Shown: one piece after another, positions 37,937-46,845 of the stretch
Layout: every line of letters starts with the position of its first letter
Position numbering within the stretch: the stretch's first letter is position 1
NCBI RefSeq assembly: GCF_001421765.1
Contig: NZ_LMLA01000007.1
Coordinates: 397,510-461,509, forward strand
DNA length: 64,000 nt
Direction: 5' to 3'
From: Sphingomonas sp. Leaf32
Lineage (GTDB): Bacteria; Pseudomonadota; Alphaproteobacteria; Sphingomonadales; Sphingomonadaceae
Translations under genes and position numbers: made by a program
Notes under the pieces: model-generated
Told to the model about the DNA's origin: nothing
Database searches by the model: none
What the model saw: the letters and a program-made list of their open reading frames with translations, nothing else

Positions 37937-39148
37937 TTGATCCGATCCGCGTCGCCGCGCGTCCGTCCGCTGTTGATCCTGCCCGCCCTGATCGCGCTGA
38001 CCGCCTGTGGCGGTGGCACCGGGGAGAAGGCGACGAAGAACGGACGCGGCAATCAGGGGCCGGCGCAGGTCGGGTTCGTGGTCGTTCAGCCGACCAGCGT
38101 CGCCCAGACCGCCGACCTCGCCGCGCGCGTCGTCGCGTTCCAGCAGTCGGAGGTCCGCCCGCAGGTCGCGGGCATCATCCGCAAGCGCTTCTTTACCGAA
38201 GGCGCGCTGGTCCGTGCCGGACAGACACTCTACCAGATCGACCCGCGCCTCTATCGCGCCCAGACCAACGAAGCGGTCGCGAACCTCAACAGCGCCCGCG
38301 CCAACGCGGAAGCGACGCGGATTCGCGCCGATCGCTATCGCCCGTTGGCCGAGATCGAGGCGGTCAGCCGCCAGGACTATACCGACGCCGCCGCGCAGGC
38401 GCGCCAGGCCGCCGCCGCCGTCGAACAGAGCCGCGCGCAGCTGGAGACGGCGCGCGTGAACCTGTCCTTCACCAACGTCCCCGCACCGATCACCGGGCGG
38501 ATCGGGCGCAGCTATTTCACCGAAGGCGCGCTGGTCACGACCAACCAGACCGATCCGCTGGCGGTGATCCAGCGGCTCGACCCGATCTTCGTCGACATCC
38601 AGCAATCGGCCGCCGACCTGCTGGCGCTGCGCCGCGAACTGGCCAGCGGCGGGGTGGTGCCGGCCTCCGCCGCCGTCCGCCTGCGACTGGAGGATGGCAG
38701 CGACTATGGCCGGGCCGGCACGGTCCAGTTCGCCGAGGTAATGGTGAACGCCCAGACCGGCACGGTGACGCTGCGCGCCCGCTTCCCCAATCCGCAGGGT
38801 ATCCTCCTGCCCGGCATGTTCGTCCGTGCGCAGTTCGCGCAGGCGATCGACCAACGCGCGATCCTGGTTCCGCAACAGGCGGTGAAGCGCGATCCCAAGG
38901 GGATGGCGACGGTCTTCGTCGTCGGGCCGAACGATACCGCCGTGCAGCGGCAGGTGCAGGCCGAACGGACGCAGGGCGAGTTCTGGGTCGTGACCGGTGG
39001 CCTCAATCCGGGCGACAAGGTGATTACGCAGGGCACCGCCAACCTGCGCCCCAATGCGAAGATCAAGCCGGTGCCGGCCAATACGCCGCAACGGATTCAG
39101 GCGCAGCCCGCCGGCGAACAGCCCTCCGCGCCCGCAAAGGCGGGATAA
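37937..39148 (+). CDS. RND efflux periplasmic adaptor (membrane fusion protein)
   Basis: A predicted lipoprotein of 403 residues from TTG 37937. Only this start gives a normal signal peptide of 23 residues ending in IALTAC with Cys24, and AAAGG sits nine bases upstream. Earlier starts (GTG 37844, ATG 37889) would add a positively charged, unlikely leader. The core has the paired lipoyl half-motifs (VRPQVAGIIRKRFFTEGALV and VPAPITGRIGRSYFTEGALV), an alpha-hairpin rich in Ala, Arg and Gln, a beta-barrel, and a membrane-proximal domain with GILLPGMFVRAQ. Together with the next two genes it forms an AcrAB-TolC-type pump. Which start is used is an inference. Confidence 0.92.
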   Translation: MIRSASPRVRPLLILPALIALTACGGGTGEKATKNGRGNQGPAQVGFVVVQPTSVAQTADLAARVVAFQQSEVRPQVAGIIRKRFFTEGALVRAGQTLYQIDPRLYRAQTNEAVANLNSARANAEATRIRADRYRPLAEIEAVSRQDYTDAAAQARQAAAAVEQSRAQLETARVNLSFTNVPAPITGRIGRSYFTEGALVTTNQTDPLAVIQRLDPIFVDIQQSAADLLALRRELASGGVVPASAAVRLRLEDGSDYGRAGTVQFAEVMVNAQTGTVTLRARFPNPQGILLPGMFVRAQFAQAIDQRAILVPQQAVKRDPKGMATVFVVGPNDTAVQRQVQAERTQGEFWVVTGGLNPGDKVITQGTANLRPNAKIKPVPANTPQRIQAQPAGEQPSAPAKAG

Positions 39149-39151
39149 GCG

Positions 39152-42100
39152 ATGTCCCGCATCTTCATCGATCGCCCGATCTTCGCCTGGGTGATCGCGA
39201 TCATCGTGATGCTGGGCGGGCTGGGCGCGATCCTGTCGCTGCCGATCGCGCAATATCCCGACGTCGCCCCGCCGCAGGTCAATATCCGCGCGACCTATCC
39301 GGGGGCGAATGCGGAGACGATCCAGAATTCCGTCACGCAGATCATCGAACAGCAGCTGACCGGCATCGACGGCCTGCTCTATTTCAGTTCGCAAAGCTCG
39401 TCGCGCGGGCAGGTGACGATCAGCGCGACCTTCGACAAGGGCACCGACGCCGACATCGCGCAGGTGCAGGTCCAGAATCAGGTGCAGCAGGCACTGTCGC
39501 GACTGCCGCAACAGGTCCAGCAACAGGGCATCCGCGTCACCAAGTCGAACCCCGACTTCCTGATGATCGTCGGCATCTTCGACGAAACCGACCAGCGCAC
39601 CAATGGCGACGTGTCGGACTATATGGAGGCGAACCTCGTCGAGCCGCTGGCGCGGATCAACGGGGTGGGTGAAACCAACGTGTTCGGGTCGCAATATGCG
39701 ATGCGCATCTGGCTCGATCCGGCCAAGCTCGCCTCCTTCTCGCTGATCCCGGGCGATGTCGTCACCGCGATCCAGGCGCAGAATACCGAAGTCGCCGCCG
39801 GCGAACTGGGCGGCCAGCCGACCGGCCCCGAACAGCAGCTGAACGCCACCGTCACGGCGCAATCGCGCCTCCAGACCCCGGCGCAGTTCAAGGCGATCAT
39901 CCTGAAGACGCTGCCGGACGGATCGACCGTCCGCCTGTCCGACGTTTCGCGGGTCGAGCTGGGGCAGGAAAATTATGCGGCGCTGTCGCGGGTCAACGCC
40001 CATCCCGGCGCCGGCCTCGCCATCAGCCTCGCCCCCGGTGCCGACGCGCTGGAGACGGCAGAACTGGTGAAGGCGGAGGTCGAACGGCAATCGGCGAAGT
40101 TCCCCGCCGGCCTGACCTTCGCCTATGCCAACGACACCACCGCCTTCATCAAGCTCTCGATCGAGGAAGTGGTCAAGACGCTGGTCGAGGCGGTGATCCT
40201 CGTCGTCATCGTCATGTTCGTGTTCCTGCAAAGCTGGCGCGCGACGCTGATCCCGACGATCGCGGTGCCGGTCGTGCTGCTCGGCACGTTCGGCATCTTC
40301 TATCTCTTCGGCTTCTCGATCAACACGCTGACCCTGTTCGGGTTGGTGCTGGCGATCGGCCTGCTGGTCGACGACGCGATCGTCGTCGTCGAGAATGTCG
40401 AGCGCCTGCTCGACGAAAATCCCGACATGACGCCGCGCGAGGCGACGATCCAGTCGATGCAGGAGATCCAGGTCGCTTTGGTCGCGATCGGGATCGTGCT
40501 GTCGGCGGTGTTCCTGCCGATGGCGTTCTTCGGCGGGTCTACGGGCGTCATCTATCGCCAGTTTTCGGTGACGATCGTCGCCGCGATGGTGCTGTCGGTG
40601 CTGGTCGCGCTGATCCTGTCGCCGGCACTCACCGCGACCCTGCTCAAGCAGAAGAAGCGGGGCGAGGACGGCAGCCTGGAGGGCGGCTGGCTGGAGCGGA
40701 AATTCCCCCGCGTCGCCCATGTCGGCGAACGGCTGCGAAACGGCTTCAACCGCAATTTCGACAAGGGCGTCGACAAATACGAACGCGGCGTCATCCATGT
40801 CATCGACCGCAAATGGCTGTACCTGCTGCTCTATGCGGCGGTGCTCGCGATCCTCGCGCTGCTGTTCTTCCGCCTGCCGACCAGCTTCCTGCCGACCGAG
40901 GATCAGGGCGCGGCCTCGATCCGCTTCCAGTTGCCCGCCGGTGCGACGCGCGGCCGGACCGAGGCGGTGCAGCGCGAGGTCGAGAAATATTTCCTGACCT
41001 ATGAAAAGGACAATGTCCGCACGCTGCTGGTCGTCGCCGGCGGTGGCGGGGGCGGCGCGTCGGGGCAGAATACGGGGCAGGGGTTCATCAACTTCACCGA
41101 CTGGGCGGAGCGTCCGGGCACGGACAATGGCGCCGACGCCATCGTCGCCCGCGCCTCCGCCGCGTTCCGGGGGTTCCGCGATGCGCAGGTCTTCGCGCTG
41201 CTGCCCCCGGCCGTGCGCGGGCTGGGGCAGGCGAACGGCTTCACCATGGAACTGCAGAACGCCGGCGGGATGACTGCGGCCGAGTTCGCCGAGGCGCGCG
41301 ACAAGCTGCTCGCCGCCGCCAACGCCGATCCGATGCTGACCGGCGTGCGCCTGTCCGAACTGCCCGACATCGCGACGCTGAACGTCGATATCGACCAGCA
41401 GCGGCTGTCGACGCTGGGGCTGACGCAGGGCGACGTGAACAACACGCTGTCGACCGCGTGGGGCGGACGCTACGTCAACGACTTCATCGATCGCGGCCGG
41501 GTGAAGCGCGTGTTCGTGCAGGGCGACGCCCCGTATCGCAGCGAACCCGCCGACCTGTCGCAATGGTTCGTGCGTGGATCGGACGGACAGATGGTGCCCT
41601 TCTCCTCCTTCTCGCGTACCGGCTGGACCGTCGCGCCGACCACCCTCTCGCGGTTTCAGGGTCTGCCCTCGTTCGAGTTTCAGGGGCAGGCGGCATCGGG
41701 CGTCAGCTCCGGCGAGGCGATGGACCGCATCGCCGAACTGGCCAGCCGGATTCCGGGGACCAGCGTCGCCTGGGCCGGGCTGTCGTTTCAGGAACGGCTG
41801 TCGTCGGGGCAGGCGCCCTTGCTCTACGGCCTGTCGATCCTCGTCGTGTTCCTGTGCCTTGCCGCGCTGTACGAAAGCTGGTCGATCCCGATCGCGGTGC
41901 TGCTGGTCATTCCGCTGGGGCTGATCGGGGCCATCGCCTTCGTGACGCTCAGGGGGTTGGAGAACGACGTCTATCTCCAGATCGGTCTGCTGACGACGAT
42001 GGGGCTGGCGGCGAAGAATGCGATCCTGATGATCGAATTCGCCGAACAGGCGGAGAAAAAGGGCGCGCGCGTCATCGATGCCGCGCTGGAGGCGGCGCGC

Positions 42101-42346
42101 ATCCGCCTGCGCCCGATCCTGATGACCAGCCTCGCCTTCATCTTCGGCGTGTTGCCGCTTGCGCTGTCGACCGGAGCCGGTGCCAACAGCCGTATCGCGA
42201 TCGGCACGGCGGTGATCGGCGGCATGTTCACCGCGACGGTGCTGGCGATCTTCTACATCCCGCTGTTCTTCGTGCTGGTCCGGCGCGGGGTCCGCGACGG
42301 CCTCGCCAGACTGCGCCACAAGCCGCACAAGGAGGCTGAAGCATGA
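39152..42346 (+). CDS. RND efflux pump inner-membrane transporter (HAE-1, AcrB-like)
   Basis: A 1064-residue transporter of the AcrB/MexB type. The start MSRIFIDRPIFAWVIAIIVM is the first membrane helix; the porter domain contains RATYPGANAETIQNSVTQII and the pore region with many Gln. The proton-relay pair is in GLLVDDAIVVVENVERLL at about residue 400. The second half repeats the fold, with GLAAKNAILMIEFAEQ near 950 and the final helices. Twelve membrane helices and two large periplasmic loops are expected. A low-complexity Gly stretch (GGGGGGASGQ) occurs in the second porter half. Substrates are not readable from sequence. It starts four bases after the adaptor stop. Confidence 0.96.
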   Translation: MSRIFIDRPIFAWVIAIIVMLGGLGAILSLPIAQYPDVAPPQVNIRATYPGANAETIQNSVTQIIEQQLTGIDGLLYFSSQSSSRGQVTISATFDKGTDADIAQVQVQNQVQQALSRLPQQVQQQGIRVTKSNPDFLMIVGIFDETDQRTNGDVSDYMEANLVEPLARINGVGETNVFGSQYAMRIWLDPAKLASFSLIPGDVVTAIQAQNTEVAAGELGGQPTGPEQQLNATVTAQSRLQTPAQFKAIILKTLPDGSTVRLSDVSRVELGQENYAALSRVNAHPGAGLAISLAPGADALETAELVKAEVERQSAKFPAGLTFAYANDTTAFIKLSIEEVVKTLVEAVILVVIVMFVFLQSWRATLIPTIAVPVVLLGTFGIFYLFGFSINTLTLFGLVLAIGLLVDDAIVVVENVERLLDENPDMTPREATIQSMQEIQVALVAIGIVLSAVFLPMAFFGGSTGVIYRQFSVTIVAAMVLSVLVALILSPALTATLLKQKKRGEDGSLEGGWLERKFPRVAHVGERLRNGFNRNFDKGVDKYERGVIHVIDRKWLYLLLYAAVLAILALLFFRLPTSFLPTEDQGAASIRFQLPAGATRGRTEAVQREVEKYFLTYEKDNVRTLLVVAGGGGGGASGQNTGQGFINFTDWAERPGTDNGADAIVARASAAFRGFRDAQVFALLPPAVRGLGQANGFTMELQNAGGMTAAEFAEARDKLLAAANADPMLTGVRLSELPDIATLNVDIDQQRLSTLGLTQGDVNNTLSTAWGGRYVNDFIDRGRVKRVFVQGDAPYRSEPADLSQWFVRGSDGQMVPFSSFSRTGWTVAPTTLSRFQGLPSFEFQGQAASGVSSGEAMDRIAELASRIPGTSVAWAGLSFQERLSSGQAPLLYGLSILVVFLCLAALYESWSIPIAVLLVIPLGLIGAIAFVTLRGLENDVYLQIGLLTTMGLAAKNAILMIEFAEQAEKKGARVIDAALEAARIRLRPILMTSLAFIFGVLPLALSTGAGANSRIAIGTAVIGGMFTATVLAIFYIPLFFVLVRRGVRDGLARLRHKPHKEAEA

Positions 42347-43848
42347 AGCGGCTGACGATCCCGCTCGCCGCCATGCTGCTGGCGGGCTGTTCGATGACGC
42401 CGGCCTATGAACGGCCGACCGCCGTGGTGCCGCCGTCATGGCCGGTCGGTGACGCCTATCTGCGCCAGCGCGAGGCGAGCCTGCCCGCGCTGACCTTCGA
42501 ACAGGTGTTCACCGCGCCCGGCCTGCGCACTTTGGTCGGGCAGGCATTGGTCAACAACCGCGACCTGCGCATCGCCGCCGCCAATATCCGCGCGGCGCGG
42601 GCGCAATATCGCATCCAGCGCGCCGACCTGTTTCCGCAGGTCGATGCCTCGGCCCGCTACAGCTATCGCGGCACCGGCGATGGCGCGACCACCTCGACCA
42701 CCTCGACCACCGGCACCGGCGGCACGGGCGGCACGACCGTCACCAGCCGCAGCTCGAACAGCAGCTTTTCGGCCGATCTGGGCGCGACCGCGTTCGAACT
42801 CGACCTGTTCGGCCGCATCCGGTCGCTGACCGAGGCCGAGCAGAACCGCTATTTCGCCACCGAAGCCGGCGCCCGCGCCACCCGCCTGACGCTGGTCGGC
42901 GACATCGCGGAGGCATGGGCGACCTATGGCGCCGACCGCAGCCTGATGGCGGTGGCGCAGGCAACGGCGGCAAGCGCCCGGCGCAGCGTGACGCTCACCC
43001 GCGCCCGGTTACAGGGCGGCATCGCCCCTCGCACCGATCTGCGCCAGGCCGAACAAATTTTGGCGACGGCGGAGAGCGACCTCGCCGAACAGCGGACGCA
43101 ACTCGCGCAGGACATCAACGCGCTGCAATTGCTGGTCGGGGCGCCGGTCGATCCGGCGCTGCTGCCCGCGTCGATCGACGTCGCGTTGCCGACCATCGCC
43201 GACCTGCCGGCAGGAATCGATTCGTCGATCCTGTTGCGTCGCCCCGACGTGGTGCAGGCGGAATATGAACTGCTGGCGGCCAATGCCGATATCGGCGCGG
43301 CGCGCGCGGCATTGTTCCCGCGCCTGTCGCTGACCGGACTGGTCGGCTTCGCCAGCGACGCGCTGCGCACCTTGTTCACCGGCGGCGCGTTCAACTATTC
43401 GGTCGCGCCCTCGCTCAGCTACCCGATCTTCCGCGCCGGTGCTGCCCGTGCGGGGGTGGAGTTCAGCAAGGCGCAACGCGACGCGCTGCTCGCGACCTAT
43501 GAACGCACCATCCAGTCGGCGTTCCGCGACGTCGCCGACGCGCTGGCGCGGCAGGGGACCATCGTCGAACAGACCCGCGCCGAACGCGCCAACCTGGTCG
43601 CCGCACAGGACACGTTCCGCCTTACCGAGGCGAGATACCGGGGAGGCATCGACACCTTCCTCACCAGCCTCGATGCGCAGCGTTCCTATTACAGCGCGCA
43701 GCGCCGGGTAGTGGCGACGCAACTGGTCGCCGCGACCAACCGCGTGACGTTGTACCGGTCGCTGGGTGGCGATTCGCTGTTGGACGCAGGACCGAACGGG
43801 CCGGTGCCGGTGACGCCGCCATCTCCGGAACCCGTTCGTGCTGAGTAG
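42343..43848 (+). CDS. RND efflux outer-membrane factor (NodT/OprM family)
   Basis: A 501-residue outer-membrane lipoprotein (LLAGC, Cys16). It has the duplicated OEP pattern: YERPTAVVPPSWP near the start, RDLRIAAANIRAARAQYRIQRADLFPQV, then VQAEYELLAANADIGAARAALFPRLSLTG and the last coiled-coil helix with TEARYRGGIDTFLTSLDAQR. A Gly/Thr-rich linker of about 30 residues (TSTTSTTGTGGTGGTT) lies between the first helix pair and the first strand. It overlaps the pump gene by four bases (ATGA) and completes the operon. Its last six codons and TAG are inside a repeat element, so the repeat has set the end of the protein. Confidence 0.93.
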   Translation: MKRLTIPLAAMLLAGCSMTPAYERPTAVVPPSWPVGDAYLRQREASLPALTFEQVFTAPGLRTLVGQALVNNRDLRIAAANIRAARAQYRIQRADLFPQVDASARYSYRGTGDGATTSTTSTTGTGGTGGTTVTSRSSNSSFSADLGATAFELDLFGRIRSLTEAEQNRYFATEAGARATRLTLVGDIAEAWATYGADRSLMAVAQATAASARRSVTLTRARLQGGIAPRTDLRQAEQILATAESDLAEQRTQLAQDINALQLLVGAPVDPALLPASIDVALPTIADLPAGIDSSILLRRPDVVQAEYELLAANADIGAARAALFPRLSLTGLVGFASDALRTLFTGGAFNYSVAPSLSYPIFRAGAARAGVEFSKAQRDALLATYERTIQSAFRDVADALARQGTIVEQTRAERANLVAAQDTFRLTEARYRGGIDTFLTSLDAQRSYYSAQRRVVATQLVAATNRVTLYRSLGGDSLLDAGPNGPVPVTPPSPEPVRAE

Positions 43849-43939
43849 AGACTGAGCTTGTCGAAGGCTCATATCGAAGCACCCGTGGCGGTCCTTCGAT
43901 ACGACGCTTCGACAAGCTCAGCGGCACCTCAGGACGAAC
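43834..43939. repeat. Inverted-repeat element, GAGCTTGTCGAAG type, over the gene end
   Basis: A 106-base unit from GTTCGTGCTGAGTAG to CTCAGGACGAAC, with ACTGAGCTTGTCGAAGG and CTTCGACAAGCTCAG inverted in the middle and ATATCGAAG/CTTCGATAC further in. It starts inside the outer-membrane-factor gene, where it supplies the stop codon. Other copies: 49431-49540, 57614-57711, fragments at 54380 and 54500. Confidence 0.85.
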
Positions 43940-43951
43940 GGACCGGAAAAC

Positions 43952-44395
43952 TCACGCAGCGATCGCAACCCCTGCCGGGTCGTCGTCATTCGCTGCCTTC
44001 CGCGCCACCCGAACCCGGCGCGTCCGCCGGCTCCGCGACCGGGGCAGCACCCGCGCCACCCACAGCTTGAGCGACACGCCGCGCACCGCGCCCGCCACCG
44101 CCAGCGCGGCCAGCACGGCGTCGAGATAGGCGGCGACGTCGATCGCCATCAGCACCCCGGCCAACTCGGGCGACCCCACCGCCGACACGACGATCATGTC
44201 GCCGCCCATCCAGACCACGGTCCCCGCCGCCGCCGACAGGATCAGGAACAGCAGCCAATGCCCCGGCGTCAGTGACGCGAACCGTCGCGCGATCGGCACG
44301 ACCAGCAACCCCGCCAGCACCCGCACGACCGGCAGGTCGGGCCACAGCCGCAGGATGACGATACAGGCGATCAGGGTAGCGGCGACGATCGGCAT
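43952..44395 (-). CDS. Uncharacterised small membrane protein
   Basis: A 147-residue protein with about three hydrophobic helices (IVAATLIACIVILRLW, LLFLILSAAAGTVVWMGG, LDAVLAALAVAGAVRG) and a basic tail (LPRSRSRRTRRVRVARK) that should lie in the cytoplasm. I see no family motif. It is convergent with the efflux operon and followed on the same strand by the lipoprotein gene 49 bases upstream, so it may be co-expressed with that gene. Length and codon use fit a normal chromosomal gene. Confidence 0.7.
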   Translation of the reverse strand: MPIVAATLIACIVILRLWPDLPVVRVLAGLLVVPIARRFASLTPGHWLLFLILSAAAGTVVWMGGDMIVVSAVGSPELAGVLMAIDVAAYLDAVLAALAVAGAVRGVSLKLWVARVLPRSRSRRTRRVRVARKAANDDDPAGVAIAA

Positions 44396-44444
44396 GGGTT
44401 TCCCTTCCGAAACGACATGGGAAGCGGATCGGCGTCCGTAAAGA

Positions 44445-45158
44445 TCAGCCGCCGTCGACGATCAGATCGACCGACGTGCCGCGCCCCTCGGGCGACAGGA
44501 ACACGGCATAGGCGGCAGTGCCACGCGTGCCGCCCAGCACATGCTGTCCGCCCTCGGCCTGATGCTCCGCCGAATAGCCGCCCTTCTTCGCGCGGGTGTA
44601 ATACCAGTCGACCATGCGATCGACCGGCTGGGCGATGGTGAAGCTGACCACCCGCATCCGGCAGCCATCGGCATCGGTCCCGGCCGCTTCCGACAGCCGC
44701 GCATCGGGGTGGAGCGCGAAGGCGGCGGGCAGGCGATTGGCCCATGCCGCGCTATAACCGACCTTGGCCGCGCATTGCCGGTTGCCGGAATTCTGCACGG
44801 CGGCGAGTTCGCCCAGCGTCAGCGCCTCGTGCCCGCCCTTGCACGATGGGCAGGCACCCGGCTTCGGTGCCGATTCGAGCGATTCGGGCCTCGCGGCGCT
44901 GCCCGATGCGACATCGGCGGCGGGGGCGGCGGCGCTGTACGGCCTGTCGGCGGGCTTGACCGCGCCGTTGCCGGATTGTCCTGTCAGGCTGGGATCGACC
45001 ATGATCTGGTCCTGCAACGCCGCCGTCACCGCCGGATCGCCGGCATTGCCGCGCAGCAGTTCGGCGTCGAGCGCGTCGACATCGTTGCCCGGAGGCGTGC
45101 TCTGGTTGCAGGCCGCCAGCAATACCAGCGGCAACAGGATCGAAACGGCACGAATCAT
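44445..45158 (-). CDS. Uncharacterised lipoprotein
   Basis: A 237-residue predicted lipoprotein (signal ending LVLLAAC, Cys17). After a disordered Asp/Ala/Pro/Ser-rich linker of about 70 residues comes a small domain with a CPSCK pair and two further cysteines (NRQCAAKVGYS and DGCRMRVVSF). The C-terminal part is alpha/beta with VDWYYTRAKKGGYSAEHQ and a Gly-rich strand. The four cysteines could form disulphides in the periplasm. No function can be assigned. Similar proteins with LPAAFALHPDARLSEAAGTD-type segments occur in sphingomonads. Confidence 0.72.
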   Translation of the reverse strand: MIRAVSILLPLVLLAACNQSTPPGNDVDALDAELLRGNAGDPAVTAALQDQIMVDPSLTGQSGNGAVKPADRPYSAAAPAADVASGSAARPESLESAPKPGACPSCKGGHEALTLGELAAVQNSGNRQCAAKVGYSAAWANRLPAAFALHPDARLSEAAGTDADGCRMRVVSFTIAQPVDRMVDWYYTRAKKGGYSAEHQAEGGQHVLGGTRGTAAYAVFLSPEGRGTSVDLIVDGG

Positions 45159-45248
45159 CGGCGACGCACTCCGCGGGGTTCAGGGCCGCGCAATATTATC
45201 CTCGTCCGGTTAAGAGTCTGTGCGAAAACGCTGCCGGAAGGCCGGGCC

Positions 45249-45340
45249 GTACCCCGGCGAAGGCCGAGGTCCAGTTGGGAAGGCTTTTCCATAGGGCGCC
45301 GGCGTCCCCCCGACTGGACCCCGGCCTCCGTCGGGGTATG
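45249..45340. repeat. Inverted-repeat unit before the 45.4-kb element
   Basis: About 92 bases: GTACCCCGGCGAAGGCCGAG and CCCCGGCCTCCGTCGGGGTA at the ends, inverted, and GTCCAG/CTGGAC inside. It is part of the 543-base gap between the lipoprotein gene (ending 45158) and the small membrane gene, together with the larger element at 45445. I see no gene in this gap. Confidence 0.7.
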
Positions 45341-45444
45341 GCAAAATCAGGGGGCTGTCGGCGATGTTCGCAAAGGCGGCGAACAGGTCCGCAGTGACAC
45401 CCGGGGGCCGCCCCGCGATCCCGCACCACGCTGGATTGGTCGAA

Positions 45445-45643
45445 CCTGGGGCCGATCGACATTTCGGTTCAGACAGGTTTGAGGGCATCCATTTTCGTCA
45501 CCCCGGACGTGTTCCGGGGTCCACGGCGCGGCAATCGATGCGGCGTGCGCCTCTATCGACCGCGATCGCGGCGCGGTGGACCCCGGAACACGTCCGGGGT
45601 GACGATACAGACGATACAGACGTGACCGTCGATCGGTCCCAGG
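45445..45643. mobile_element. MITE-like element with 16-bp terminal inverted repeats (copy 1)
   Basis: The left end CCTGGGGCCGATCGAC and the right end GTCGATCGGTCCCAGG are inverted at 15 of 16 positions, 199 bases apart. Inside lies a palindromic core starting GTCACCCCGGACGTGTTCC (45497) and ending at GTCCGGGGTGAC (45603). No open frame of note, so the element is non-autonomous. Two related copies are at 52621-52799 and 62713-62914. Confidence 0.75.
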
Positions 45644-45701
45644 ATGGATCGCGCAAGCGAAAAACATCCCTTCGCCATTGCCCGGCGCGCCTGTCGGGGC
45701 C

Positions 45702-45935
45702 ATGTCCTGTCCCATGTTGAACATCGTCTCGATCCTGATCGGTCTCGTCGCGCTGGTGATCGCTATCCCGGCACTCATTCCCGTCGTCTCGCTGATGAAC
45801 TGGATCGCCTTCCCGATCGCGCTGGTCGGGTTCGTGATCGGGTTGCTGTCGTCGAAGAATACCGGCCGCAACCTGAACCTCGTGATCCTGATCGTCGCCG
45901 GCCTGCGCCTGTTCCTGACCGGCGGCCTGATCTGA
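45702..45935 (+). CDS. Small predicted membrane protein
   Basis: A 77-residue protein if it starts at ATG 45702 (after TCGGGGCC); ATG at 45714 would give 73. It is almost all hydrophobic: ILIGLVALVIAIPALIPVV, an Asn/Trp turn (LMNWIAFPIALVGFVIGLL) and a third helix (NLVILIVAGLRLFLTGGLI), with SSKNTGRN as a polar loop. Three short helices in the inner membrane are expected. It lies four bases before rarD in the same direction, so the two may be co-transcribed. No family name is justified. Confidence 0.7.
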   Translation: MSCPMLNIVSILIGLVALVIAIPALIPVVSLMNWIAFPIALVGFVIGLLSSKNTGRNLNLVILIVAGLRLFLTGGLI

Positions 45936-45939
45936 ACCG

Positions 45940-46842
45940 GTGAGCGAAGGGGCGGACCGGCGGGGGCTGGCGTTCGGCGTCGGCGCCTATGTGCTGTGGG
46001 GCCTGCTGCCGCTGTATTTCCGGCTGCTGGGGCCGATCGACGCAGGCGAGATCGTCGCGCAGCGGGTGCTGTGGTCGGCGCTGCTGGTCGCGGTCATCGT
46101 CGTCGCGGCCGGGCGCGGCAGGCAGTTGCGCGCGGCCTTCGCCAACCGTCGGGCGCTCGCCAATCTCGTCGCCAGCGCCGGCTTCATCGCGGTCAACTGG
46201 CTGGTCTATGTCTGGGCGGTGCTGCACGGCGAAGTGCTGGCCGCCAGCCTCGCCTATTTCCTCAACCCGCTGCTGAACGTGTTGCTGGGCGTCGTGCTGC
46301 TCGGTGAACGGATGAACCGGACGCAGGGCGCGGCGGTGGCGCTGGCCGGGGCAGGAGTGGCGCTGTTCGCCTTCGGATCGACCTGGGTCGCGCTCGGCAT
46401 CAGTCTCAGCCTCGCGATCAGCTTCGCGTTGTACGGCCTGATCCGCAAGACGGTATCGGTCGGCGCGCTCGAGGGGTTGATGGTCGAAACCACGCTGCTG
46501 GCGCCCGTCGCGCTCGGCTATCTGCTGTTCCTTGCCACGAAACAGCCGCTGGCGTTCGATCAGGGGGCGAGCATGGCCGGGCTGCTGGTCGTGGCGGGCG
46601 CGGTGACGACTGCGCCGCTGCTGCTGTTCTCCGCCGCCGCGCGCCGGTTGCGGCTGGCGACGATGGGGATGCTGCAGTTTCTCGCACCGTCGCTGCAGTT
46701 CATGCTGGCGATCGCGGTGTTCGGCGAAACGCTGACGCCGGTCCGCATGGGGTGTTTCGCCCTCATCTGGGCGGGGCTCGCCGTCTACATCATCGGCGGG
46801 CGTAGGCCGGGGCGGCGCGAGGCCACCCCGACCCGGGCCTAG
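45940..46842 (+). CDS. rarD: RarD/EamA-family transporter
   Basis: A 300-residue drug/metabolite-transporter-superfamily protein with ten predicted helices. The RarD pattern is plain: LAFGVGAYVLWGLLPLYF at the start, GEIVAQRVLWSALLV, NWLVYVWAVLHGEVLAASLAYFLNPL (the most diagnostic part, WAVLHG with YFLNPL), and GMLQFLAPSLQFMLAIAVFGE. The GTG start at 45940 follows the small membrane gene by four bases. RarD proteins export unknown small molecules and have been linked to chloramphenicol sensitivity. The substrate here is not known. Confidence 0.9.
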   Translation: MSEGADRRGLAFGVGAYVLWGLLPLYFRLLGPIDAGEIVAQRVLWSALLVAVIVVAAGRGRQLRAAFANRRALANLVASAGFIAVNWLVYVWAVLHGEVLAASLAYFLNPLLNVLLGVVLLGERMNRTQGAAVALAGAGVALFAFGSTWVALGISLSLAISFALYGLIRKTVSVGALEGLMVETTLLAPVALGYLLFLATKQPLAFDQGASMAGLLVVAGAVTTAPLLLFSAAARRLRLATMGMLQFLAPSLQFMLAIAVFGETLTPVRMGCFALIWAGLAVYIIGGRRPGRREATPTRA

Positions 46843-46845
46843 GGC

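Noticed and set aside
36782-42439. A very long open frame on the minus strand across fucD and the efflux operon
   Set aside because: It is the complement of high-G+C plus-strand genes with clear conserved motifs; the translation is Arg/Asp/His rich and has no domain. Such shadow frames are usual in this composition.
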